64,000 nt of DNA from Acheta domesticus (taxonomy: Eukaryota > Arthropoda > Insecta > Orthoptera > Gryllidae): assembly GCA_031308135.1 (NCBI GenBank), contig JAHLJT010004567.1:137096991-137160990 (forward strand), read 5' to 3'. The notes beneath the pieces were generated by a model. The model was not told where the DNA came from. It did not search any database and worked only from the letters and a program-made list of their open reading frames with translations. Positions 23,690 through 35,368 of this stretch are shown piece after piece. Positions within the stretch are counted from its first letter, which is position 1; the number at the start of each line of letters is the position of its first letter. The position numbers and the translations under genes are program-made.

Positions 23690-24620
23690 ACGTCCCCACG
23701 TAGCTCTGAACTACGTGACGTTAATGGCCCGTCCGTTGCAGCCGAGATCCCCAACAGCGACGGTAATTATCGTCTTTGCTCAGCCCTAAATAAGCCCCTG
23801 ATCCGCGTGACGCGAGTGGCCGCAGCGGAGCTCCGGGCTGCGACAAGGACGGCGCTGAAGGTTCGCGTGCTCGTGATTTCGCCGCTCCCAGCTGCAACGT
23901 CGCGTCTCCGCCGTTTCACGGACGCAGTCGCTGCCATTTCACCGTCACCCACGGTGATCTATATTCCCTCCGTCCGCATCTTCCTCGATCGCTGCTGCCT
24001 TCCCTCCGTCTCCGACACCACTGCGATCGCAATAATATTTTTCACACCCCTACCACTTCTCCCCTGCCCTGAGAGACCGCCGGCGTTCTATCCCAGAAAA
24101 TCCTCATCAGACACCATTACTATGATCTCATTGTTACCTGTCCCATGGTCCAAATGTCGTCCTCATTTCATTAGCCTCTCTTAATCGTCACAGCAGCTAT
24201 CGCCGCATTCGCCATTAACTTTGTTCCTTCGCCCCCACCCCTCGGTGCCCGCCCCGCCCCGCCCCACCCCCTCCGCCTGAACTTTACGGCCGTCTCGCGG
24301 CGCGCGCCCGCCGCCCCCGCCCCTTCCCGGCCCGCCCCCGCCCCCACCCCCTCCCCGCCGCCGCCCCGTCGACGCCACCGAGTGGGCATCGCCTCCAACC
24401 ATAAACCGCGCATACGCATAAACGTGCGCTGTCAGATTTACGACCAGTCGCCCGTTCCATATTTCAAGGCTGAGGGGGGCGCGGCGGGGCGGGGACGGGG
24501 CGAACCGAGGGGGCGGGACGGGACGGGGGCGGCGCGGGGTCAGGGACCGCTGACGTCTGTACGTCTGGGCCAGCGGCGCCGGTGCGAGGACGTCGGGCCC
24601 AGGGATTTGCGTACGTGCGG
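23690..24620. other. Large GC-rich, CpG-rich island
   Basis: About 900 bases rich in C on the plus strand, with CCCCGCCCC motifs (24255-24365) of the GC-box type and CpG-dense flanks. Frames here are low-complexity. It is a good candidate for a CpG-island promoter, but no transcript or exon can be assigned. Confidence 0.45.
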
Positions 24621-26611
24621 GTTCGCCAATGATTATTATTTACGTAACGAGTGTGGAAAGTCAGTCTTTCGTGAACGCATGAAATGGTGACGGACGAGGC
24701 GACGATAGGAGCTGATTCGCACATTTTGACAAGTGAACGTTGAAAATACTTTCGTACGAACTGAGTCCTAGATTTTTATGAATTCTTGGAAACAAGAGTT
24801 TACGGTGAACGCCTTGAATGGTCACCAATGGTTCCGTCAAAAAAATCGCCATTAAATGTGGTGGCTTCTAAAGCAACGTCACGAGGTTAAACTGAAGAAA
24901 ACAAGTTTTTAATTAAACTAGATATCGAAGCACGATTAAAAATAGAAATGGTCATTTCCCTCATATTCACACATTTTCATGTTAGATCAGTCATTATTAT
25001 TAAATTAGTTTTGAAGGCATTTATTTTCCAAAAACCTACTGTTATATGTAACGTACCAAAGACAGAAGCAAACCTCTCTTCTGAACAGGGTACGAAAAAA
25101 CTTAAGACTGCGAGCACGTCAAGTATCAATGCGCCACTTACCACATGTCAATTCCGATTCAAAAGTTTCGATATTGATATCAATGTTATCTATAGAAATT
25201 TTGCTAATATCGAGAAAAGTACCGTTAAAATATTGGAAGAATTAACTCATATTCCTACCTTGGTACATACATTCCGGTTTTGGAGCCGAAAAGGTAAGAA
25301 TAAATCACAAACGGATTATGAATCTTATTACTTGCCTTTTTATACCAAATATTGACAAAAATTAATTTTCTTCTCATAAATTATTACATCCCACCTTCGT
25401 AATATTTACTTAATGGAAGGTTTCAATTGTAATAGGTGCGAATTACGAACAAGTTTTAGAGTCGTTCCTAATCAAATAATATGATGAGGATATATTTATT
25501 CATTTTACAGGATCATTAGATTTTTTATTAATCTCAAGTCACAGTTCCCTTTGCGTTTGTTTAGATTCTTCTTTTTCACATCGTAATCACACCCGACATA
25601 GCATCATTTACATAGAACATTATTTCGTCAGTCGTGCTTTCATGGTACCCATAGTTTCTCCATTACCGTCAATGTAGCTACATCCTACCGCCTTTTATCG
25701 TCTCTCTCTTGTCCTCTTCCCCCTTTTCAACTTTCAGGGCATCCTTAGCAGTCACCTTCAAACCACAGCTGTGTCTCCTTCACTGCTTCGGGACTTGGGA
25801 ACGTGTCATCTTTGTCACGCATCTTGCTGGCTGTCGGCTGTAACGACATCACGACCTACCATCTCCCAACCCGACTTCAAGCCTTCTCTTCTCTGGCCTT
25901 CTCTTTCTTCCCTGTTCCCTTCCACTCTTTAAGGCTGTTCGTAGTAGAATCCGTTGCCATTTTAAACCAATTCTTCCGTATCCAATAAAAATGGACTTAA
26001 TTTCATTGGTTGTTGCTGACTTGCCTGTAACTTCATGGAATTCGCTCAACATTTTTTCTTCATTCTTGACTTGATTTTTGCTCCTATTTCAGCCATTTTT
26101 TCGTGAAAATGAAAAGATTGAGGCTAGGCTCTATTTTCTGGACCCTATGTGTTGATTTTTTCAGCTCTTTCCGAATAATCTTCCATTTTCCTCATCACCG
26201 CTACACAAATGGCTAGGACAAAATCGCCTAGCCTGCAACCTTGACACTGATCACTATTCTGCAACCTCTTCCTCGCTTCTGCTCATTATTTTTCCCATCC
26301 AATGTCGTATTTAGAGTCCAGAAAATTGACAATAAAATACATTCATACTTAATGTTTCATTAGTTGAGTGCCGCACATTTCCGTTAGCTAATACGATCTT
26401 TGATCTTACGCTTGCACGTTCGTAAATAACGTGAAAGGTCAGCTACCATTGTTTCCACGCGATCGCCTCGACACAGTCGATATTTGAATAGTGCGTATTC
26501 TGTGTTTCGTTTTGCACGTTCTTAGTGTGTGCTGAGCTCTGGCGAGGTGGTTTTGGCGGAGTGTTGGTTTGTCTCTATACGTTGTCAGTAGCAATTTCGT
26601 TTTATTGCATT
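24621..26611. other. No gene recognised; one unassigned 135-residue frame
   Basis: The plus-strand frame at 24948-25355 starts with a hydrophobic stretch and continues as a plausible but unrecognised sequence. It has no neighbours or motifs to support it. The remainder is AT-rich to mixed with no visible repeats. Confidence 0.4.
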
Positions 26612-26741
26612 ATATTCATTCATACATACATATTAGTTTACTTTTTATTTAATTCTTATTTACATACAGTTTATTAAAGAATAAACTGTACTTAAATAAG
26701 AATTAAATAAAAAGTAAAATAATATGTCTGTATGAATAATA
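26612..26741. repeat. Near-perfect 130-bp hairpin
   Basis: Two arms of about 62 bases pair almost completely around the centre TATTAAAGAATA. The left arm contains TTTACTTTTTATTTAATTC and the right arm GAATTAAATAAAAAGTAAA. There are a few mismatches only. This could be a miniature palindromic transposon or a long hairpin transcript source. Confidence 0.85.
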
Positions 26742-27082
26742 TTCACTAAAATTCAACACTCAAAAATACAACAAAAACGCACCCTACACACCAAATAAAA
26801 CTAAAAAAAAAAATATTATATCACAACACGGACGCCAAGAACCACCAGTAACCTCAAACACTAGTAAACAGATGCTTGCAGCAGTGCGCAGTGTCGCCAT
26901 GTTGCTTATTTGTAGATTCTATAAGCATTTGTAGACATGTCTCAGGACCTATAAGATATAGAACATTTTGTAGGTTCCATAAGTCGTATTGGTCGTTTCA
27001 GAAACACGTTTTGCCGCTGTAGACTATTTTATAGAATCAATAAGCTTATGGATTCCATATCAAACGTTTATGCAACCGGCCC

Positions 27083-27313
27083 CTAGGATTGGAAAAACGG
27101 AGACAATATGATCAATGTTTCTACGTGTTCCTTGCAAATGCGGCATTTATCATCTTGGGACATTTTGATAGCCGCTTTATCATAATGTCGTGTTCTCAAG
27201 TCCTGATTTTGGGCAGCTATTACAAGTGCTTCTGATTCTGGCTTCATTCTTCCCCTTTTAAGCCACATAAATGATTGATATTTATTGATCTGCACCTTGT
27301 CCATTCGTTTCAA
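27083..27313 (-). pseudogene. LINE reverse-transcriptase C-terminal fragment
   Basis: The frame reads SFMWLKRGRMKPESEALVIA, then AAQNQDLRTRHYDKAAIK, then CRICKEHVETL. This pattern (Trp-Leu-Lys, LKPETEALLIAAQDQ-like, then a CxxC zinc-finger start) is known from the region after the reverse transcriptase domain of non-LTR retrotransposons with a C-terminal zinc finger and endonuclease-like domain. The zinc-finger His pair is lost (ILSP where HIL is usual) and no polymerase core remains. 40060-40215 carries the downstream end of a similar element. Confidence 0.65.
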
Positions 27314-27479
27314 ATATTATCCGTGGAGTGGTTTGTCTCTCCACGATTTCTTTGCCATGAACATTTTTTGTGTCTCACATTTCATGTCACGAATTCTTTA
27401 ACATTTTATTATCATTATTATTTATTAGTATTATTTAAACCACCTCTATGTCCTATTCTTCTTTATTTCGCTTTACTTC

Positions 27480-27730
27480 GTCATTCATCCTCCTCCCCTT
27501 CATCTCAGTCCTCCCCGTCGCAGCCTCCGGGTGCACTTCCACCCCGAGCGCTCCACCCCAGGCCTCGCTCCCCGCCCGGGGTCGTCTTCCATGGCGGCGG
27601 GCTGCGCTGCGCCGTGCCAGATGGCCGAATTCCACGCCCTGAGCAACCACTTCCTCCGCTACCTGCGACCGCGGTCCGGGCCCGGCCTGCCCCGCCCCGC
27701 CGAGCACGGTGGCTGGAAAGACTGAAACAG
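27480..27730. other. GC-rich, CpG-rich island
   Basis: About 250 bases, CpG-dense, with sharp AT-rich borders. A frame containing MAAGCAAPCQMAEFHALSNH could be a short exon, but I do not recognise it and no splice sites decide it. Confidence 0.4.
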
Positions 27731-27845
27731 CGGGCAAAATGGATGTACCCAAATCTCTTCAGTTCACGTGACTCAAACGTATAACATTATGAAAAAAAAA
27801 TTCTATATACTTATTGTGGCGTACTATTCGTATTTCTTTGAATTG

Positions 27846-27935
27846 TAGTCAGGTTAACTGGGCTTGGTCAGTAGGAGTAAGGCCCATTAAACTGACACCA
27901 ATATAATATTTTGGTTTTTAAGCATTCTCCATATT
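27846..27935. repeat. Short repeat shared with 7040-7200
   Basis: ACCAATATAATATTTTGG and TTCTCCATATTC align directly with 7155-7200, while the preceding GTCAGGTTAACTGGGCTTGG is the reverse complement of the matching part there. GTCAGGTTAACTGGGC and GCCCATTAAACTGAC form an inverted pair around this segment. Confidence 0.6.
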
Positions 27936-28485
27936 CATATTTCTATGTTTTATGTCCAGAATTGCCACAAAAATCGGATTTATTTAGGAAGTAGCCGATT
28001 GTATTGCAGAGCTTTAGTTGGGATAACTAGGCAGGAAACGCGTGTGGTGGGTGGGAAACGGTCTCAAGGTGCTGCTCAGCAGCGCCTGCAATTGGCTGGC
28101 GAACAAGACAGAATAGGCGATCAGAGTAACCGCCCTAGGATTCTCACCCAGGGAGTGGTCGGTTACACCCACGTACTACTCGCAGTTGTTGAAAATATAC
28201 CACTCAAACAATTCGAACCAATGACCTCGCGGTATACAAGCTAGAGTTGCGAATATCAGGGATTTGAAGATTGAAAAACTTACGCCCCTTCGGACTGAAG
28301 TTTTGACAAAATGTGACAAAATTTGACGAAATGTGACAAAAATGAGGCTTAACTCTTAGAAAATATTTGGCATATTTTACTGAATTACTTTGCCATTTGT
28401 TGACAAAATTAAATACTACCTCACAGCTGAGGTGGCTGAATTGATGAATTGTTGTTTTTTTTCACTGCTGCTTCTCTGAAAGGAG

Positions 28486-29116
28486 GACTTAGGGAGGTGC
28501 GTCAAGCTAGAACAGCCATACCAGCTCACCGGAATGAAACATGTCTAATGATTTATTGCTAATTAATTGCCAATTAATTGCCGCAATTTCGAATTAATTG
28601 CCACGTATCTGCAGGGCGAAAACGGGTGTGAGCTGGCTTGACGCGACGCCAGCACACACATCAGTGAAATTCGGGCAGCAGGTCCACGGAAACACTCAGA
28701 TAATTTATTGCTAATTAATTGCCAATTAATTGCCACAATTTCGTATTAATTGCCACTTATCTTCAGTGCGAAAACGGGTGTGAGCTGGCGTGACGCGAAC
28801 GCCAGCACACACATCAGTGAAATTCGGGTCGCATGCTCACGGAAACACTCAGATAATTTATTGCTTATTAATTGCCAATTAATTCCCGCAATTTCGAATT
28901 AATTTCCACGTATCTTCAGTGCGAAAACGGGTGTGAGCTGGCTTCACGCGAACGCCAGCACACACATAAGTGAAATTCGGGTCGCAGGCCCACGGAAACA
29001 CTCAGATAATTTATTGCTAATTAATTGCCAATTGATTGCCACAATTTCGAATTAATTGCCACGTATCTTCCGGTGAGCTGACATGGCTGTTCCAGCTTGA
29101 CGCACCTGACTTAGGG
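28486..29116. mobile_element. Mutator/foldback-like element with 153-bp internal repeats
   Basis: The element is 28495-29107 (613 bp). The ends AGGTGCGTCAAGCT and AGCTTGACGCACCT are perfect inverted repeats that extend with few mismatches to about 38 bp. GACTTAGGG is duplicated exactly on both sides (28486-28494 and 29108-29116). The interior is a tandem array of about 3.6 units: ATTTATTGCT starts at 28551, 28703, 28856 and 29009. The units contain ATTAATTGCCAATTAATTGCC and the alternating block GAAAACGGGTGTGAGCTGGC. It is non-coding. Confidence 0.9.
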
Positions 29117-29119
29117 TCA

Positions 29120-29345
29120 GAGAGCCAGCTTTGACGGTTTTTCGACTTTTCCAGTAGGGCTGCTCTGAATTCACTGCCTGGGAAAGAATTTAGCTACCGG
29201 TTGCTCTGATTGGTAGTGTAGTAATTTCTCCAACCAATACGAGGCAAAGCCTTTTGGAGCAACATCTCAAGAAACGGGCCACGAATCGCTCTCAACTCTC
29301 ATCCTTATCCCCTGTTCTCCCCCTACAGACATGTATACTTACACT
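29120..29345 (+). repeat. Highly diverged SINE copy
   Basis: GCTACCGGTTGCTCTGATTGG, GTAGTAATTTCTCCAACCAAT and CTCATCCTTATCCCC follow the order of the SINE central domain, with many changes. The head and tail are not recognisable. Confidence 0.45.
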
Positions 29346-29837
29346 TACATGAGTTAAATTTCCACACCAGCAGTCAGTTGAGAGACGATCTGCGAGGTAT
29401 ATACCATAGGTGCACCACCAACACTGCGGGTTCGATACCACAGGATGATCAGTGATGAAGTAAAACACACAAGATGATGTTACGTTTAATTTGGTAATAG
29501 CTCTGTACAAGCTGGAACAGCCGAAATATATTGTGAGCTCAGTGACTGGTGAGCGAATACGTTGCTTTGGCTGTTGTGCTCCTCAGTATATGTATGTTTT
29601 CAGATGTTTACAATGTATATTGGAAGTTTCCAGAACAGGGTTCTTACAGATAATATTATATTAAAAAGGTAATTTCCAGGACGTTTCAGGATGTAGCATA
29701 TTCATCACTGAGTCGTCAAAAATATATTATTGTACATTAAATAACGTGAAGCAAGCGGCACTTGGGGCGCTTGGCAGGGCGGCGCCGTCTAAGGTCGCGG
29801 GACCTTCCTTGTTATTGTTTCTGATAGATTACATAAG

Positions 29838-30115
29838 TCATGCATTTCGCTACCACACATGTCGGGAGAATAGTCAGGAGAGAGAGAGAGAGAGAGGAGA
29901 GAGCGAGAGAGAGAGGAGAGAGCGAGAGAGAGAGAGACAGAGAGAGCTGGGGCGGAGACATGCTGGCGGAAACACCAGGAGGGAGGAGACTTCGTCGTAT
30001 TTTCCAGCGGGGAGGAACACCGCCACCTTCCGCGATATAGCATGCACTATACTTGCGTGACTATTTGGCATTAACAATTGAGGCGCCCGGAAAGATAATG
30101 TAATCAATCACTTAA
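29838..30115 (+). repeat. SINE 3' half carrying an expanded (GA)n tract
   Basis: CTACCACACATGTCGGGAGA, the CCAGCGGGGAGGA block, CACCGCCACCTTCCGCGAT, GGCGCCCGGAAAGAT and an AATCAATCA tail match the SINE. Where other copies read GGGAGACCGGTCGGGAGC, this one has a purine (GA)n expansion. Confidence 0.8.
29876..29948. repeat. (GA)n microsatellite inside the SINE copy
   Basis: About 70 bases of AG repeats with GAGGAGAG interruptions. The strand bias (pure purine) would allow triplex-type structure. Confidence 0.95.
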
Positions 30116-30734
30116 TTAATTGAATACCTACACATTGGACACCTTCAGATCATCTTACACATTGAATACCTACATATTGGAAGGCTGAGTCTTACAGTAG
30201 GTAGGTAATACCTCGATTTTTACACAAATGTATCGAACAGCTAACTGATTTGAATCTATTGAAAGAATATTTGAATAAATGGTATTGTCGTTACCAATTT
30301 TTTATTCATTTCATAAACAATTTCAACGGCTTAGCTATCATCATCAGAAGTCTGGGTGACAGAAATTCGGCTAGTAGTCCTACTCTAATTTTTGGCTCAA
30401 CAGAAGATCTGATGATATGGCTAAGTTGTAAAAAGCAGCTCGTGAAATAAAAAAAAATCTTAGTAAACACAATAGCATGTAAAAGATCCTCAAGCCTAAA
30501 TGACGCCTCTGTGCTAAATTCAAAATCGCCTGTTTCGTCGCCCAAGGAATACTGTCTTTCTCCGCTAGTTGGTGAAAGCGTAGCGAAATGTGCGTGGTCA
30601 GACTGAAGAGCAGGCCTCATGGCCTGAGTCTCGCCACGTAAAATAAAGCATTAATTCAATTCAATTAGCATTGATTCAAATATTTCGAAAGCCAACCGGC
30701 TTATGTAACTCTGGGCATTAGCTGATGCCATTGT
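30116..30734. other. No gene recognised
   Basis: A short direct repeat ATTGAATACCTACA occurs at about 30118 and 30158. Frames are short and unassigned. Confidence 0.45.
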
Positions 30735-31249
30735 TGGGCCTCTGACAGGAAGGTCCTAGGGTTCGAGTTCCGACGGTGGCCTGATTTTCAACATTAGCTT
30801 GATAATGAATGATGAAATCAGCTTATAGCTAGATAGCTAAGTCGAAATCACTCGCTGTCTGGAGAAGAATTCTAGCGGTTGACTATTCTGATCGGTACTT
30901 TTCCGTGGTTTGTCCGAATAATGACCGTGCGCAATCTTTGCTTCTTCTTGTCCTATCCTCCCTTATTTATACACATTAACATTACATGCGCTACACTATT
31001 TAGGTGACCAATTAGGAACTTTGAGTTTGTTCCGGCTGAGGCGGTGCCGAGCTGGTGGAAGATACCTGGTTGGGGAAAACCCCACTAGGCTGCGTGAAGT
31101 TCGGCGCCGAATCTCTCCATCCAGCGGGGAAGGAAAGATCCGGCCACCACCTCCACCTCCCCAGGAACGAACATGCGCAACTCTTATGGGACTAATGAGC
31201 TTATCGATTGACGCACCCGGAATCGCTAACCAATCAATCAATCAATCGA
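30735..31249 (+). repeat. SINE copy, nearly complete
   Basis: Begins with a tRNA-like B box (GGGTTCGAGTTCC, consensus GGTTCRANTCC), then GAATTCTAGCGGTTGAC, TTTTCCGTGGTTTGTCC, GGAAGATACCTGGTTGGGG, CCATCCAGCGGGGAAGG, GACGCACCCGGAATCGC and a CCAATCAATCAATCAATC tail. The AATC-type tail suggests mobilisation by a LINE that recognises short tandem 3' ends rather than poly(A). Confidence 0.9.
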
Positions 31250-31289
31250 GCACGAACAACCTCTCAGCAATAAACCAGTATTCTTGGAG

Positions 31290-31690
31290 GCGGAGGCTGC
31301 TTTTGTCCGCTTGTCTGCCTCTGGAGCGCACAGTGCGGCGCAGCTCGCCTCACGAGGAGAGACGAGACGAGAAGAGAAGAGGGCGACCCCGGGGCGGTGC
31401 GCGCGACCATGTGGGCACCAGACGCGGCCGCTCCCGACCCTGCCCCGCTCCTCCTTGCCCCGCCACGCTCGTCCCGTCTCTAACCCACCCCGTCCCTCCC
31501 CTCCCCTCACCCCGCCGTTGCCACCCACCACGACCCCGCCACCTACCCCGCGCGCCCTCCCCTCCCCGCCGCTCCTCGCTCCTCCCTTCCCCTCCCTGTT
31601 CCTCTTTGCCCCTCCCCGCTCCTCCCCCCCTCTGCGACTCACCCCGCCACGCCCCGCCTTCTCCACCCGGCCCCCGATGGGAGCTGCTGA
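31290..31690. other. GC-rich, C-biased island
   Basis: Strong strand asymmetry (CCCCTCC and CCCCGCC repeats on the plus strand). Long frames on both strands are low-complexity Pro/Ser/Arg or Gly/Arg. It could be an island or a degenerate simple repeat. Confidence 0.5.
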
Positions 31691-32619
31691 AGGCTGCTGG
31701 TGACCGCCTAAACAGCCTGTAATGGAATTTTAGTGTTGGTGCGCCAATGGCTTTTAAATGCGCAATTTAGGAAAGCAAGTGCAGAGGGTTGACAGACGCA
31801 GTAATCGGGTGGATTTTCGTAACACAATAGCCCGCCATTTTGATTCTTCGGGTTACTGGATTATTGGATTATATTTTGGGTGTTCTTACTCGCCTAAATT
31901 ATGATACTTAAAGTAATTTTCTATAGATGTTTAAAGGATAAGAGTTCATTGTGTGCAGACATGTTTTACCAGAGATTCAAATGCTAGTGTTTTATTTTGC
32001 ATCGTATTATTTGCATCTAGGCATGTACTCAGGAGGCAACGAAGCTCTTATTTCAACGCATTATTTACTCGCCAAGAAATGTTTTATATGGAGGTAGTTA
32101 TTGTAAAATATTGCATTTAAAAATATTTCTATTGAAAATGTGTTTTTGTTATTGGTTTTCTCGTATGTATCTGAGGGCTAAACAGACTTCAATGTCATAT
32201 CGCTAAGAAATGATAAATGACACATGTATATGACAAAATTGGTAGTAAAGCAAATTAATTTTCAACAATTGGTTTCTTTCTACGGGCGCTGCATGATTGG
32301 CACAAACGGAAGCAGATCTAGAACAACAGAATCCTCTGGAAAGGACCCCACCATCCCGATTAGTCATCCATCTAAATAAATAGTTTACATTACGAAGAAT
32401 TCTTTTGGTAATGGCTGTTAAATAAAGTATGTATATCTCGGGACGTACACTCCACACGGACACATCCGACGACACTTCGCAGCCGTGCGTGTACCCACAC
32501 ATGCGCACGACTGCATTCACGCGCAGTTTCACACGCTAGAAAAGAGGGAAGCCCGTGCCCAGAGGGTTGAAACTGGCGTCGCTTCGGGCTGAGATGCTGT
32601 GTCGGTGCACTATCTTGCC
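31691..32619. other. No gene recognised
   Basis: AT-rich with scattered short frames. No repeat structure seen. Confidence 0.5.
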
Positions 32620-32815
32620 AACTAAAATACGATTTTTATAAAGTTGCCTCTCAAGGCCCGGCTTCACGATGGAATATGTCACGGTGTTTCAGTGCTCGAT
32701 ACGGTCACGTTCATGCGACATCTAGTGGCACGACCGAGAAAGACGCGAAATGCCATGACATATTCCATCGTGAAGACGGGCCTTCAGAGGCAGCTTTATA
32801 AACATCGCACTATAG
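32620..32815. mobile_element. Miniature inverted-repeat element
   Basis: Inverted arms of about 70 bp enclose a core of about 50 bp. The left arm includes GGCCCGGCTTCACGATGG and AATATGTCACGG; the right arm is its complement (ACATATTCCATCGTGAAGAC and GGGCC). The pairing runs outward through TTTATAAAG(T/C)TGCCTCT. The AATAT(G/A)TCACGGT core also occurs in the arms of 60680-60916, so the two are related families. Confidence 0.8.
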
Positions 32816-33604
32816 GCTGTCCACGTTATTTAATTCTTTAATTTACAAATGCATTTATTTTTTCTGATACGTAATTGATTGTTATTGTTTTCGTTGCGGA
32901 GCTCATTAAACACTGCATAACTTACCTGGATCGAGAGGATCGTAGTTACGGAGGAAATAAGAAAACAGGTGAATGTTGTCTTATTATCAAAGGGAATTAT
33001 GTAGGGAATTCTAGGGAGGATATGGAAAGGGATAGGAAGGAAAAAACGAGTAAAGTGAACATCTAATTAATTAGAAATAAGTAAATCTGAAGAATTAAAA
33101 TTAGATCAAAAAGAAAATCTTGTAACTACTTCAGCGGTTAACTGGTTGAAATGATCATGGCGGACAAAAAAAAAACCGCTTGATCATTACAACTCTCAAA
33201 ATGCCCTTGGCGCGTAAATAACTGTTAGGTTACATTTATTTAGGGATGTAATTTTGTACTTCAGATTTTTTGTACGGATGTATTTATTTATACATTCATT
33301 TACGAATGTATTTATTTGTGTTTTATCTCCTACGAGCATCGTTTCGCGCCGGCATAATCCGTTACGAGGGCCTTGGGCCGGGGGGAGGGAGGCCTTCGGG
33401 AGAGTTATGACCGGGGTCGCGGCCCGCGGTGCGCGCCGCGGAATTTCGCGTCTTCGCGGGCGCAAATCCATTTCGGCGCGTCCGTTTTTGAATCATTGCC
33501 GCGCAATAAAAGACGTCGGGAAGGTGGACGTTAAGATGTGGAAAGTGTGCGTCCGGTATTGCAGAAAGAGGACGGGAAGAGGTGAAATCATCCGATCGAT
33601 ACAA
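32816..33604. other. No gene recognised; CpG-rich segment 33350-33560
   Basis: AT-rich up to 33340, then about 200 CpG-rich bases. Several frames cross it but none is recognisable. Confidence 0.45.
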
Positions 33605-34145
33605 ATTATAACAGTCTAGGATGGTTGCTAGGTTCAAGTCCCGACGGCGCGCCGTCGGGACTCGAACAAGTTAGTGTCGAAAATTTCGTGTCGACCACTA
33701 GGTCGAATTCAGTCGGTATCTGGAAGAGAATTCTAGTGGCCGGCTGCTCTGATCGGTAGTTTTCCGTGGTTTCTCCGATCAACACCAGGCGAATGCCGGA
33801 GCAGTACCCTAAAAATAGGGACCACGCACGATCTTTCTTTCCTCTTCCTTGTCCTATCCTCACCCCTTACACACACACGTACACTAACATGAACTACGCA
33901 AACACACATGCCGGGAGACCGGTCGGGAGCTGAGAGCTTGTCCCGGCTGGGACGGTACCCCGCTGGTGGGAGATACCGGGGTTGGGAGGAAAGCCCGCGA
34001 GGAAAGTCGACGGTAGGTCTGCACCGGATCTCGCCATTCAGAAAACGGAAAAGATCACTGCCACATCCCGATGAAAAAGACGCACTACACTAACGGGACT
34101 AAGGACCTCTGTAGTTACGCGCCCAGAATCACGAACAATCAATCT
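33605..34145 (+). repeat. SINE copy with an inverted duplicate of its head
   Basis: B box GGTTCAAGTCC at about 33631, then all family blocks through GACCGGTCGGGAGC, GGTGGGAGATACCGGGG, GCGCCCAGAATCACG and ACAATCAATC. At 33631-33668 the head reads GTTCAAGTCCCGACGGCG and is immediately followed by its near-exact complement, so the promoter box faces both ways. Confidence 0.9.
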
Positions 34146-35280
34146 CGGATGGTCGCTGTTAAGACAAAATTTATACTTTTTACCATTTTTACATCTCATT
34201 GTTCGATATTTTTAAAAAAATCAGGGTTTTAAAATTTCAGAGCCTCTAAAGAATATTCGTCCGTTCAATAGAGCTCTTGAAGTATTTTCAGAGTACTATC
34301 TACATTTTGCGCCCTTTTTTACGAAACCAAATTCTGTCTAAGTAATTTTCTAGTATGTGAATATTACAAGACGTCACAGTAGTCTTCAAATTGAGAATTT
34401 TTATCCTCGTTTTTATCCCAATTTTCTATCATTTAATTCTAAGCGTCATAATTTAAAGAAGCGTCTTGGAAATAACGTCTGTATGGCGGTAATAATATAT
34501 ATTAATTTTTTCTTTCGTAAAATGCAACCGTTGAAGTAGCTGTTGAGTTTTAATCATCTCTGGATGGAGAGAGCGGTACGGTTCAGCCGAAAGTCTGCAA
34601 GACCAGCCGTGTCCGCGCATCCGTGGGAATAAGCATCCCCGCGCCGTGGCCTGCCCCATCTCCTGCCCCTCCCTGCTTGCGTTCAACTGTTTCGTCGTCG
34701 GTATCACAACCTCATACCATGTCCACGACAGCAGAAGAGCCGGCAATGAAAGAAACGGGGGTTGGAGCAGAAAAGTTCTCACTGACGTGAAAAAATAAAA
34801 AAAAGTAAAGAAAGAATTGCGATTTGAGAACGGTGAAAAACACGAGTGGTATTTTACAAGAGGAAACGCAGTTTTGAAAATTACGCAGCTAAAGAAATTG
34901 CAGGTTTTAAGTATTGTCCCCTAAACTCACACGAAGTTGCAAGAAATTCTTCTGTATGTAAGAACATTCATCCAGATAACAGAAAAAGGTCAGCACCACC
35001 AGAAAAAATTGGAAAAATATTTTATTGAAAAAAATTTTTTTTGCGATAGAAATTAAAGTCAGTGTGTATCATTCAACATGGAAATCAAACTATTTTGTGT
35101 TGAATAAAACATGCACTTCTTTCTGTGCATATTTTTCTTTTTAAGTGCATGTTTTCCTATTTGTTAAAGCATATTTGCATGCATATTTTCCGGATTTTTA
35201 GTGCACGTGAATCCGCACCCTACTAAAGACCTGAGCCGTTCATGCGACCGAAATCAATCAAGCGAATCAACTTAGTGCGC
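34146..35280. other. No gene recognised
   Basis: AT-rich, with a moderately GC-rich 34560-34740. GTGCATGTTTT-type short repeats occur near 35110-35180. No supported coding region. Confidence 0.5.
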
Positions 35281-35368
35281 CAGTCCGTCTGCTACGGCGC
35301 CGTCGGCCGCCGCCTGCCAGCGCGCCAGCCCGCAAGACCGCAAGACCGCCAGGTCGCCTTGTGGGCTG

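Noticed and set aside
33631..33668. A possible true tRNA gene at the B-box sequence
   Set aside because: Only the T-arm-like box is present; the acceptor and anticodon stems cannot be formed and the segment is the SINE head.
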